NCBI RefSeq assembly: GCF_035818615.1
Contig: NZ_JAYKZY010000002.1
Location: 932,501 to 996,500, forward strand
Length of the DNA stretch: 64,000 nucleotides
Direction of reading: 5' to 3'
DNA from: Sphingobium sp. CR2-8
GTDB lineage: Bacteria > Pseudomonadota > Alphaproteobacteria > Sphingomonadales > Sphingomonadaceae
This document shows positions 35,008-42,733 of this stretch, piece by piece. Position 1 is the stretch's first letter, and each line of letters opens with the position of its first letter. A program made the position numbers and the translations under genes. The notes under the pieces were generated by a model. That model was given only the letters and a program-made list of their open reading frames with translations, did not search any database and was not told where the DNA came from.

Positions 35008-35621
35008 CCCTTGGCCTGCGCCGCCATCGCCGCGGCTTCCTGCATCAGGGCGAATGTCAGGTTGCGCGTGGCGATGTCGCGCGCCTTTTCGCGCGGCAGG
35101 GCCAGCGCATCGGCCATCGCGCCGCCCAGCTGCGAATCGCCCAGCGCCAGCAGCACCAGCATCAGCGTATTCTCGCGGATCAATTCGGCCAGATTGGGCG
35201 TCAGCGCGCTCGCTGCCAGCTTATCGACCAGCCGGTGGATCGCCTCCACCACCGGGTCCAGCGCATCCTCATTGCCCGACGCCAGCATCCAGCTTGCCAG
35301 CGCGCCCGCCCCCTCCCGGTCGAACGCGTCGAACGTCATGTCGACGATGATGCGCGGGCTGACCTCGCCGCGCCGCGCGGCGTTGACCGCCGCGCCGATC
35401 TTGGCAGTGATCATGTCCGCCAGATGCCCTGCCAGCGCCTTTTGCAGCCCCGCCGCTGACCCGAAATGATGCAGCAGATTGGCGTGGGTCCGCCCGATCC
35501 GGCCCGCCACGGCCTTCAGCGTCACTGCCTGCGGCCCCGTTTCGATCAACAGGTTGCGCGCTGCCTCCATCGCGACGAGGCGGCTTTCGTCCGGGCTGAG
35601 GCGCGCGCGTTTTATGGACAT
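34995..35621 (-). CDS. TetR family transcriptional regulator
   Basis: 208 residues from ATG 35621. The N-terminal helix-turn-helix is recognisable in AVTLKAVAGRIGRTHANLLH and HFGSAAGLQKAL. The C-terminal ligand domain is unassigned. Target genes are unknown; the divergent acetyltransferase gene is ~235 bases away. The gap 35622-35855 shows no gene that I can support. Confidence 0.85.
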   Translation of the reverse strand: MSIKRARLSPDESRLVAMEAARNLLIETGPQAVTLKAVAGRIGRTHANLLHHFGSAAGLQKALAGHLADMITAKIGAAVNAARRGEVSPRIIVDMTFDAFDREGAGALASWMLASGNEDALDPVVEAIHRLVDKLAASALTPNLAELIRENTLMLVLLALGDSQLGGAMADALALPREKARDIATRNLTFALMQEAAAMAAQAKGSSD

Positions 35622-35855
35622 GATTGTAAACAACTCATCTTAACATCCATGACAGGGTCGGTCGGCGGCCGCCCGGATCGCGCAGTCCCCTGGACATTGG
35701 CTGAACGGTGGTTCGATCGCTACGGCTTTCTTCCCTGCGCTGTCGATGGCTTTCCCAACCCGGCCCAACCCACTGGGCCGCACTGATACGCATCGCGCTG
35801 CTTTGAACGTCCCCGGCGGCTTGACCGGCGCATTGCACGCGTCTCTTATCGGCGC

Positions 35856-36401
35856 ATGACCGATGTCCCGACGCTGCAAACCCCCCGCCTGACCCTGCGC
35901 CCGCATCGCGTCGAGGATTATGGTGCCTGCCGGACCTTATGGGCGGCCCCCGATGTCGTGCGGCACATCGGCGGCCAGCCGCTGGACAGCCAGGCGGTGT
36001 GGTTCCGCATCCTGCGCTATGCGGGCATGTGGTCGCTGCTGGGCTATGGCATGTGGGTGATAGAGGAACGCGATAGCGGCGCCTTCCTGGGCGAAGCGGG
36101 CCTGCTCAGCGCCGAACGGGGTCTGCCCGAACTGGAAGGCGTACCCGAAGCCGGCTGGGTGCTCGGGCCACAGGCCTGGGGCAGGGGGGTCGCCACCGAA
36201 GCGATGCAGGCGATCGTCGACTGGACCGACGCCCATATCGAAGCGCCATCGCTGCGCTGCATCATCGATCCGGGCAATGAGGCATCGATCAAGGTGGCGC
36301 AAAAGCTGGGCTTCCTTGCCCTCACCGACACCCAATTGGGCGGAAAGCCGACTCGTGTGTTCGACCGGCCCCGCGCGACGACCATAGGAGCGCCCGCATG
36401 A
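35856..36401 (+). CDS. GNAT family N-acetyltransferase (RimJ/RimL-like)
   Basis: 181 residues. LQTPRLTLRPHRVEDYGACR is the typical N-terminal of RimJ/RimL-type GNATs; the acetyl-CoA loop is LGPQAWGRGVATEAMQAIVD, and IIDPGNEASIKVAQKLGF is the conserved beta-bulge/last helix. It acetylates an amine on a small molecule or protein N-terminus; the substrate is unknown. It overlaps the next gene by four bases. Confidence 0.88.
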   Translation: MTDVPTLQTPRLTLRPHRVEDYGACRTLWAAPDVVRHIGGQPLDSQAVWFRILRYAGMWSLLGYGMWVIEERDSGAFLGEAGLLSAERGLPELEGVPEAGWVLGPQAWGRGVATEAMQAIVDWTDAHIEAPSLRCIIDPGNEASIKVAQKLGFLALTDTQLGGKPTRVFDRPRATTIGAPA

Positions 36402-36955
36402 CGAAGACGAAGCGCAAAGCGATCGGGTTGGCCGCATGGCTACTGGTCGGCTCGATCGGCATACAGGCCCGGGCGCAGGAAATCGCACCGGCCGATCGAT
36501 CGGTCATCGAAAGCCGGATCGCGGACTTCGACGCGGCGATGAAGGCAGGGCGCGTGGCGCAAAGCGTCGATTTCATTCCGCCGCGTCTGTTGCGCGTCAT
36601 GGCGGAGAAGGTCGGTCTGCCCGAAGGCAAGCTGAAGGAGATGGTCGCCGCGCAGGCGTTCGCGGCGGTCGATGGCATGACATTCCTGTCCTTCGGCATG
36701 GATATGTCCGCCGCAAAGGTCGCGACGACGCCCGACCGCAGCCGAACCTATATGCTGATACCGACGCAAAGCGTCATCGCCATCCCCGACGCGGGCAAGA
36801 TCCAAAGCAAGACCAGCACGCTGGCGCTCAAGGACGACGGACAATGGTTCCTCGTCCGCATCGACAATGCGCAGCAGGTCGCCCTGCTGCGCGCCGCCTA
36901 TCCCGAATTTACGGGCGTCGATTTCCCGTCGGGATCGACCGCGATCATCGACTGA
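36398..36955 (+). CDS. Secreted protein of unknown function
   Basis: 185 residues. Signal peptide of ~27 residues (KRKAIGLAAWLLVGSIGIQA, cut near ARAQE). The mature part is mixed alpha/beta with MTFLSFGMDMSAAKVATTPD and DDGQWFLVRIDNAQQVALLR, resembling small periplasmic NTF2-like folds, but I cannot name a family. It starts on the stop codon of the acetyltransferase gene (ATGA). Confidence 0.75.
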   Translation: MTKTKRKAIGLAAWLLVGSIGIQARAQEIAPADRSVIESRIADFDAAMKAGRVAQSVDFIPPRLLRVMAEKVGLPEGKLKEMVAAQAFAAVDGMTFLSFGMDMSAAKVATTPDRSRTYMLIPTQSVIAIPDAGKIQSKTSTLALKDDGQWFLVRIDNAQQVALLRAAYPEFTGVDFPSGSTAIID

Positions 36956-36988
36956 TACTATAATGCGATTATGCTGACCCGTAGGGCA

Positions 36989-37012
36989 GTTCCCCGGCCT
37001 TCGCCGGGGAAC
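36989..37012. terminator. Family C-type hairpin, possible bidirectional terminator
   Basis: GTTCCCCGGCC/TTCG-type loop/GGCCGGGGAAC: a tight perfect hairpin (36989-37012) in the convergent gap between the secreted protein and the second GNAT. No strong T run on either side, so termination is uncertain. Confidence 0.5.
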
Positions 37013-37101
37013 AACTGGCTGTAGGGTCCTGTCAATGCAACTTGGTATAAACACGGTTGTCGGGGCGCAGGCAGCGGACTGGGTACGCCCCAGAAGCCTT
37101 G

Positions 37102-37677
37102 TCAGGCCGCCATCGGCACGACCGCGTCGCGATACAGGTCCGCCGCCGGATCGTTGCTGCACAGCCCCGGGTCGCCTTCCTCGAACAGCAGGCAATCGAC
37201 CATCGCGTCCCGGCCCAGGCTGTAGCGCTGCGCCGTGCGTCCGCTGAAACGAAAGCCCAGCTTGCGCAGCACATTGCCCGACGCGGGATTGTCGGCGAAG
37301 TGACCCGCGCGGATGTCGCGAACGCCGTTGGCTCGCGCCATGCTCAGCACCGCGCGCGCGGCTTCGGTCGCAAAGCCCAGGCCCCAATAGGGGCGGGCGA
37401 TCCAATAGCCCAGTTCGGGTGCGCCCTCCTCGTCCAGATGGACGCCGCATCCGCCGATCAGGCGCGGCGCGCCCTGGGTGCGGGTGAACGCCAGCAGGCG
37501 GGGCAGTTGCGGATGCTGCGGCAGCGCCAGAAACGCTTGCGCATCGTCCAGTCCATAGGGGCTGGGCGCGCGCGTCAGGTTACGCAGGACGGCAGGATCG
37601 TTGATGGTCTGGGCCAGGGTGGCGGCATCTTCCATCCAGCCCGGACGCAGGAGCAGGCGGGGGGTACGGGCAAACAT
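37102..37677 (-). CDS. GNAT family N-acetyltransferase
   Basis: 191 residues. ARTPRLLLRPGWMEDAATLA at the start, IGGCGVHLDEEGAPELGYWI, the acetyl-CoA loop ARPYWGLGFATEAARAVL, and ADNPASGNVLRKLGFRF. Same superfamily as the gene at 35856 but clearly a different subgroup. It is downstream of rpmA, separated from it by a terminator. Substrate unknown. Confidence 0.88.
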   Translation of the reverse strand: MFARTPRLLLRPGWMEDAATLAQTINDPAVLRNLTRAPSPYGLDDAQAFLALPQHPQLPRLLAFTRTQGAPRLIGGCGVHLDEEGAPELGYWIARPYWGLGFATEAARAVLSMARANGVRDIRAGHFADNPASGNVLRKLGFRFSGRTAQRYSLGRDAMVDCLLFEEGDPGLCSNDPAADLYRDAVVPMAA

Positions 37678-37863
37678 TCTCGTCTCTCCTCTTGTCTGCG
37701 CCCCCTAACGACCGTTGATGACGGCTTGAAGACGCGTTGTTCTGGATGTTTCCTCGCCCGCAAGACGCGTGAGAAGGCGTGGAGTTCCAATGACTTGAGG
37801 GAAATCGGAAAGAGAAATGCCAATCTTTTGTCTGTTCGCGTTCCGGCAAGAAACGCGCAACGG

Positions 37864-37895
37864 AAAAAGGGGCGCTCCCATGGAAGGAGCGCCCC
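37864..37895 (-). terminator. Intrinsic terminator downstream of rplU-rpmA
   Basis: Minus-strand hairpin GGGGCGCTCC ... GGGAGCGCCCC (37869-37895) followed by TTTTT (37868-37864). It is ~90 bases past the rpmA stop. The rest of the 305-bp gap 37678-37982 holds no gene; a weaker hairpin lies near 37940-37980. Confidence 0.85.
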
Positions 37896-37982
37896 TTGTT
37901 TCCCTCGAAACCGGCAGTGCCATATGGCCCTTACCGGGAGGATCGCCCCTGTTGCGGGGGACGATCCGTCATCGATCGTCCG

Positions 37983-38252
37983 TTATTCAGCCGCTTCGGC
38001 TACTGCGTCCACCGACACATATTTGCGGCCGAGCTTGCCGGCGTGGAACACCACGCGGCCTTCGTTCAGCGCGAACAGCGTGTGGTCCTTGCCGATGCCG
38101 ACATTGCGGCCCGGATAGACGCGCGTGCCGCGCTGGCGAATGATGATGTTGCCGCCGATCACTTCCTGACCGCCGAACTTCTTCACGCCAAGGCGCTTCA
38201 ACTCGGAGTCGCGACCGTTGCGCGACGAACCGCCAGCTTTTTTATGTGCCAT
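37983..38252 (-). CDS. rpmA: 50S ribosomal protein L27
   Basis: 89 residues, with the standard L27 N-terminus [20 protein letters not shown] (no cleaved extension) and [32 protein letters not shown]27's N-terminal tail reaches the peptidyl-transferase centre. Co-transcribed with rplU 32 bases upstream. Confidence 0.98.
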   Translation of the reverse strand: MAHKKAGGSSRNGRDSELKRLGVKKFGGQEVIGGNIIIRQRGTRVYPGRNVGIGKDHTLFALNEGRVVFHAGKLGRKYVSVDAVAEAAE

Positions 38253-38284
38253 GACTTAAACTCCTCGAAATCTTGCGCTGCGGC

Positions 38285-38581
38285 TCAGGCGATCGACACG
38301 ATCTTGAGGATCGTGTGATTCTGGCGATGGCCGTTCTTGCGACGATAATTGTGGCGGCGACGCTTCTTGAAGACGATGACCTTCTCACCCTTCGCCTGCG
38401 CGATGATTTCGGCCGCGACGGTCAGCTTGGCCGCGTCCTTCAGGTCGCCGCCTTCACCGGCCAGCAGGACGTCGTCCAGCGTAACCTTGTCGCCGGCTTC
38501 GCCAGCCAGCTTCTCAACGACGATCTTGTCTCCGGCGGCGACGCGATACTGCTTGCCGCCTGTGCGCACGATAGCGAACAT
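38285..38581 (-). CDS. rplU: 50S ribosomal protein L21
   Basis: 98 residues from ATG 38581 ([20 protein letters not shown]), with the L21 signature [20 protein letters not shown] and [11 protein letters not shown]. An earlier in-frame start at 38602 is possible but the conserved start fits better. First gene of rplU-rpmA. Confidence 0.98.
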   Translation of the reverse strand: MFAIVRTGGKQYRVAAGDKIVVEKLAGEAGDKVTLDDVLLAGEGGDLKDAAKLTVAAEIIAQAKGEKVIVFKKRRRHNYRRKNGHRQNHTILKIVSIA

Positions 38582-38663
38582 GGCTTGTCTCTTCTCGTTC
38601 AAATCTGCTTTACGCAGATCACCAAAGACATGAAGCCTTAGCCGACCCGCGCGGGAATGTGGC

Positions 38664-38692
38664 CCGTTAGTTTAATGACTCGCGCCTGTCAA
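38664..38692 (-). promoter_or_regulatory. Candidate sigma-70-type promoter for rplU-rpmA
   Basis: On the minus strand TTGACA (38692-38687), a 17-base spacer and TAACGG (38669-38664), about 80 bases before the rplU start. The -35 box is perfect; the -10 box is poor but of a kind tolerated in alphaproteobacteria. Predicted only from the pattern. Confidence 0.5.
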
Positions 38693-38787
38693 CCGATGGC
38701 GGCGCAGGACGGGGGTGGTTTTCCGGCTTTTTAATCCCTATCTTCTCAGGGGACAAGGAAGCCCAGGATAAAGGATCGATCTGGCGG

Positions 38788-39186
38788 ATGCGGCACGGCA
38801 TGGAGTCATGGTGGAGCGGAAAGGGCGCATATCTGCGCCTTCCGGTCGTCGCCGCGCTCTGGACGCTGATCCTTGTGACCCTGCTGTCCGCGCTCGCGCC
38901 CCTGGGTCCGCCGCTTAGCCGCGCGACCGGCTCGGCCTTCAATCCCGCCACCGCTGATGTCGTGCTCAAGGCACGCGCCCATGCCGCGTTTCAGGCGGTG
39001 GACGCCTCCACCCCCACGCATGACGGTCCGTCGCCACCCCTGATTCTTGCTGTCGCGCTGGCGATCGTCCTGCTGGCGATCCATCATGTCCGCTTGCCCG
39101 GCATGGCGGGCCGTGACCGCCACCATCCCCGCGCCTTCGCGCCCGCGCGGACACGCCACGCCCGCGCGCCGCCCGCCGCTTCCTGA
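38788..39186 (+). CDS. Small membrane protein, unknown function
   Basis: 132 residues. Two hydrophobic segments, ~20-37 (LPVVAALWTLILVTLLSALA) and ~83-97 (PLILAVALAIVLLAIHHV), and a basic Arg/His-rich tail. AAAGGA lies at good spacing upstream of the ATG; a second ATG at 38800 is the alternative. No family recognised. It is followed 57 bases later by the 42-residue membrane peptide, and the two may form one transcript. Confidence 0.6.
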   Translation: MRHGMESWWSGKGAYLRLPVVAALWTLILVTLLSALAPLGPPLSRATGSAFNPATADVVLKARAHAAFQAVDASTPTHDGPSPPLILAVALAIVLLAIHHVRLPGMAGRDRHHPRAFAPARTRHARAPPAAS

Positions 39187-39243
39187 CGATTCGCTTCTCC
39201 GCCCGCACGCGATGCGGGCTTTCGTCGGAAGAAGGAGCATAAC

Positions 39244-39372
39244 ATGGCTCGCAGGAATGCCGCACGACGTTCGCGTCGTCGCCCGCCCTGGTGGTTCATG
39301 CCCGCCGTCATGTCCGGTATCGCCGTCGTCGCCGCCGCCTTGTCGGTGATGATGATGACCGTCGTAGAATAA
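39244..39372 (+). CDS. 42-residue single-span membrane peptide
   Basis: Translates as a basic N-terminus (MARRNAARRSRRRPPWWF) followed by one hydrophobic helix (MPAVMSGIAVVAAALSVMMM) and ends TVVE. A strong ribosome site GAAGGAG sits seven bases before the ATG. The arginine-rich head and Trp-Trp interface suggest a type II single-pass peptide. Too short for homology calls by eye; the ribosome site, composition and position make a real gene likely. Confidence 0.6.
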   Translation: MARRNAARRSRRRPPWWFMPAVMSGIAVVAAALSVMMMTVVE

Positions 39373-39385
39373 TCAGAATGGACTA

Positions 39386-39416
39386 GCGGACGGCGCATCT
39401 GCGTCGTGCCGTCCGC
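39386..39416. other. Hairpin upstream of the antiporter gene
   Basis: GCGGACGG (39386-39393) pairs with CCGTCCGC (39409-39416). No T run. It lies between the 42-residue gene and the antiporter start at 39441, and could be a 3' end stabiliser or a leader structure. Confidence 0.45.
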
Positions 39417-39440
39417 CAATCCGCGTCACGAAAGCCACCC

Positions 39441-41078
39441 ATGCCCCATCACACGCCCCTGATCGGGACGATCGTCGCCGGTCTCGTCGTTGCCTTCATC
39501 ATGGGCTCGATCGCCCATCGCCTCAAATTGTCGCCGCTGGTCGGCTATCTCGTCGCGGGCATCCTGGTCGGTCCCTTCACGCCGGGCTTCGTCGCCGACG
39601 CAGGGCTGGCCAACGAACTGGCCGAAATCGGCGTCATCCTGCTGATGTTCGGCGTCGGCCTGCATTTTTCGCTCAAGGATCTTCTGTCGGTCAAGAATAT
39701 CGCGGTCCCCGGCGCGCTGGTCCAGATCGCGGTCGCCACGCTGCTCGGCATAGGCTTGGCCTATTATATGGGCTGGGGCCTGATGGGCGGCATCGTCTTC
39801 GGCCTGGCGCTGTCGGTTGCCAGCACCGTCGTTCTGCTGCGCGCGCTCCAGGGCGCGGACCTGGTGGATACGCGACGCGGGCGAATCGCGATCGGCTGGC
39901 TCATCGTCGAGGATCTGGTCATGGTCCTGGCGCTGGTCCTGCTGCCAGCACTGGCGGGCGTCCTCGGCCAGGCCGATGGCGGTGGCGGGCTGGAGGCCCT
40001 GATCGCGCCGCTGCTGGGCACGCTGCTGAAGGTTGCGGGCTTCGTCGCGGTCATGCTGATCGTGGGCCGTCGCGTGATTCCCTGGACGCTGCACTGGGTG
40101 GTCCACACCGGATCGCGCGAACTGTTCCGGCTCGCCGTCCTCGCGATCGCGCTCGGCGTCGCCTTCGGCGCGGCGCTGGCCTTCGACGTCTCCTTCGCGC
40201 TGGGCGCCTTCTTCGCGGGCATGATCCTGGGCGAAACCCCGCTCAGCCGTCGCGCGACCGAAGAAACCCTGCCCCTGCGCGACGCCTTCGCCGTGCTGTT
40301 CTTCGTGTCGGTCGGCATGCTCTTCAATCCGTCGATCGTGCTGGAACATCCGCTGCCGCTGCTCGCCACCGTCCTCATCATCGTGGTGGGCAAATCGATC
40401 GCCGCCTGGGGCATCGTACGCGCCTTCGGCCATGCCAATGTCACCGCGCTCACCATCGCCGCCAGCCTGGCGCAGATCGGCGAATTCTCCTTCATCCTCG
40501 CATCCTTGGGAACGGGGCTGGGCGTCCTGCCCGCCGACGCGCGCGACCTGATCCTGGCGGGCGCGCTCGTCTCCATCTTCCTCAACCCCATCCTCTTCTC
40601 ACTGGTCGTGCGCGAACATAAGAAGGATGATGACGAGGAGGATGCACCCGCGCCCGCGCCCGACCGCCCCCGTATCGGCCATGTCATCCTGGTCGGCTAC
40701 GGCCGGGTCGGCAAGCTGATCGCCACCCGCCTGACCGAGCGCAAGGTCCATTTCGTGGTGATTGAAGGCGACCCGGAACGCGCGGAGGAAGCCGCCGAAG
40801 AGGGCCTGTCCACTGTGCGCGGCAACGCGCTGGAGGACAAGCATCTCCTCGCCGCCGGCATTGCCCATGCTCACCATCTGCTGATCGCCGTGCCCGAAGG
40901 GTTCGAAGGCGGCGCGATCCACCAACATGCGCGGATGTTGAACGCGGATATCCAGGTCATCGCCCGCGCCCATTCCGATGCGGAGGTCGCGCATCTGGAG
41001 CGGCTGGGCGTCCCCCATGTCGTGATGGGCGAACGCGAACTGGCGTCCCGCATGCTCAACCTATGCGGCGCGGGATAG
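39441..41078 (+). CDS. ybaL: YbaL-type CPA2 cation:proton antiporter
   Basis: 545 residues. About twelve hydrophobic segments in residues 5-395, including the CPA2 segments KLSPLVGYLVAGILVGPFTP and FALGAFFAGMILGETPLSRR. A TrkA-N/RCK nucleotide-binding domain follows (~410-530; VILVGYGRVGKLIATRL). The FAGMILGE and GIVLLMFGVGL-type motif (GVILLMFGVGLHFSLKDLL) match the YbaL/KefB branch. Predicted K+/H+ exchange across the inner membrane, gated by the cytoplasmic NAD-binding domain. No KefF/G partner is adjacent. Confidence 0.9.
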   Translation: MPHHTPLIGTIVAGLVVAFIMGSIAHRLKLSPLVGYLVAGILVGPFTPGFVADAGLANELAEIGVILLMFGVGLHFSLKDLLSVKNIAVPGALVQIAVATLLGIGLAYYMGWGLMGGIVFGLALSVASTVVLLRALQGADLVDTRRGRIAIGWLIVEDLVMVLALVLLPALAGVLGQADGGGGLEALIAPLLGTLLKVAGFVAVMLIVGRRVIPWTLHWVVHTGSRELFRLAVLAIALGVAFGAALAFDVSFALGAFFAGMILGETPLSRRATEETLPLRDAFAVLFFVSVGMLFNPSIVLEHPLPLLATVLIIVVGKSIAAWGIVRAFGHANVTALTIAASLAQIGEFSFILASLGTGLGVLPADARDLILAGALVSIFLNPILFSLVVREHKKDDDEEDAPAPAPDRPRIGHVILVGYGRVGKLIATRLTERKVHFVVIEGDPERAEEAAEEGLSTVRGNALEDKHLLAAGIAHAHHLLIAVPEGFEGGAIHQHARMLNADIQVIARAHSDAEVAHLERLGVPHVVMGERELASRMLNLCGAG

Positions 41079-41106
41079 CGGGATAGACGAGGGCAGGGCG
41101 GCTACA

Positions 41107-42666
41107 TCACGCTCTGGCCTCGCCACCTGTATCCAGCTGTTCCAAAAACCGGGCCGCCTGCGCCAATATGGCGGCCCGGTCGTCCTGCGCCATCCGCTCC
41201 CAATTGCGATAGGGCATCGCCATCCTCGGGTTGCGGCCCAGCTTGCGCGCGTTGCGCGCCAGGAAATCCCAATAGAGCGCATTGAACGGGCAGGCATCCT
41301 CGCCCACCCGCTGCTTGACGTCATAGCGGCAGCCGCCGCAATAATCGGACATGCGGTTGATATATGCACCGCTCGCAGCATAGGGCTTGGACCCCAGCAG
41401 CCCGCCGTCCGCGAACAGCGCCATGCCCAGCGTGTTGGGCAGCTCGACCCATTCATAGGCGTCGGCATAGACTTCCAGATACCAGACATGCACTTGGATA
41501 GGGTCGATCCCGGCCAGCAGGGCGAAGTTGCCGGTAATCATCAGCCGCTGGATATGATGGGCATAGCCATGGTCGATCGTCTGGCCGATCGCCTGGGACA
41601 GGCAGCGCATGTCCGTCTCGCCCGTCCAGTAGAAGGCGGGCAGGTCGCGCGTCGCGTCCAGCGCGTTGCGCCGCCCATAATCCGGCCCTTCATGCCAATA
41701 GATGCCACGCACATATTCGCGCCAGCCGATGATCTGGCGAATGAAACCCTCGGCGCAATTCAACGGCACCTTGCCCGCGCGATAGCGGGCCTCGACCTTC
41801 CGGCACAGGTCCAGCGGATCGAGCAGGCCTGCGTTGATATAGGGCGACAGGATGGAGTGCCACAGGAACGGCTCGTCGCTCAGCATCGCGTCTTGATAGT
41901 CGCCAAAGCGCGGCAGCGCCTCGTCCAGGAAGCGACGCTGCTGGCGCAGCGCATCCTCATGCGTGACCGCGAAATGGAAATGGTCCAGGCTGCCGATATG
42001 GTCGACAAAACGCGCCGCGACCATGTCCAGAACCTGCGCCGTGATCGCATCGGGCCGGAACGCTATAGGCCGGGGCATCAACAGGTCGCGGCCTGGCGCA
42101 GGCTTGCGATTATCCGCGTCGAAATTCCACTGCCCACCCTCGGGCGTGCCGTCGGCCGCCATCAACAGCCCCGTCTGCCGCCGCATGTCGCGGTAGAAAT
42201 ATTCCATCCGCAACTGCTTGCGCGCTGCCGCCCAAGTGTCGAAGGCCGCATGGGAACAGAGGAAACGATCATCCTCATGGATGGTGACGGGCAGGGCGAA
42301 GCGCGTCTCCCACGCGTCCAGCATCGCGCGGACCCGCCATTCGCCGGCCTCGGTAACATGGATGGCGGCGGGGCGATGTCGCGCCACCGCGCGGGCGACC
42401 TCGCCGGTAAAGCTGCCGCTGTTATCGGGGTCGTCCAGCCGCACATAATCGACCGTCCAGCCCAGCGCCCGCAAGCGCTCCGCATGATGGCGCATGGCGG
42501 ACAGGATGAACGCGATCTTCGCCTTGTGATGGCGGACATAACGGGTCTCATCCGCCACCTCCATCATCAGCACGACGCTGCGCGCCTTGTCCACCGCGCG
42601 TAGCGCCGCGATGTCGGGGGTCAACTGGTCGCCCAGCACCGGAATCAAGATGGGCGCGTCGGTCAT
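41107..42666 (-). CDS. FeS-type cryptochrome/photolyase-related protein (PhrB family)
   Basis: 519 residues of the prokaryotic (6-4) photolyase / FeS-BCP group. The N-terminal half starts LIPVLGDQLTPDIAALRAVD. Four conserved Cys likely bind a [4Fe-4S] cluster: one in TDMRCLSQAIG, two in YCGGCRYDV and one in EDACPFNALYWDF. FAD-region segments are IQRLMITGNFALLAGIDP and VYADAYEWVELPNT. Agrobacterium PhrB repairs 6-4 photoproducts with FAD and DMRL cofactors; a light-signalling role is the alternative. Confidence 0.9.
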   Translation of the reverse strand: MTDAPILIPVLGDQLTPDIAALRAVDKARSVVLMMEVADETRYVRHHKAKIAFILSAMRHHAERLRALGWTVDYVRLDDPDNSGSFTGEVARAVARHRPAAIHVTEAGEWRVRAMLDAWETRFALPVTIHEDDRFLCSHAAFDTWAAARKQLRMEYFYRDMRRQTGLLMAADGTPEGGQWNFDADNRKPAPGRDLLMPRPIAFRPDAITAQVLDMVAARFVDHIGSLDHFHFAVTHEDALRQQRRFLDEALPRFGDYQDAMLSDEPFLWHSILSPYINAGLLDPLDLCRKVEARYRAGKVPLNCAEGFIRQIIGWREYVRGIYWHEGPDYGRRNALDATRDLPAFYWTGETDMRCLSQAIGQTIDHGYAHHIQRLMITGNFALLAGIDPIQVHVWYLEVYADAYEWVELPNTLGMALFADGGLLGSKPYAASGAYINRMSDYCGGCRYDVKQRVGEDACPFNALYWDFLARNARKLGRNPRMAMPYRNWERMAQDDRAAILAQAARFLEQLDTGGEARA

Positions 42667-42733
42667 CCTGCTGGAATGAACGACGCGCCCATCGGGTTGC
42701 CAGCTGCCCTAAAGGGCAATGGCCTATCTGCTA

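Noticed and set aside
35622..35855. Possible divergent small genes between TetR and GNAT
   Set aside because: Several overlapping short frames on both strands, none with a ribosome site or recognisable sequence.
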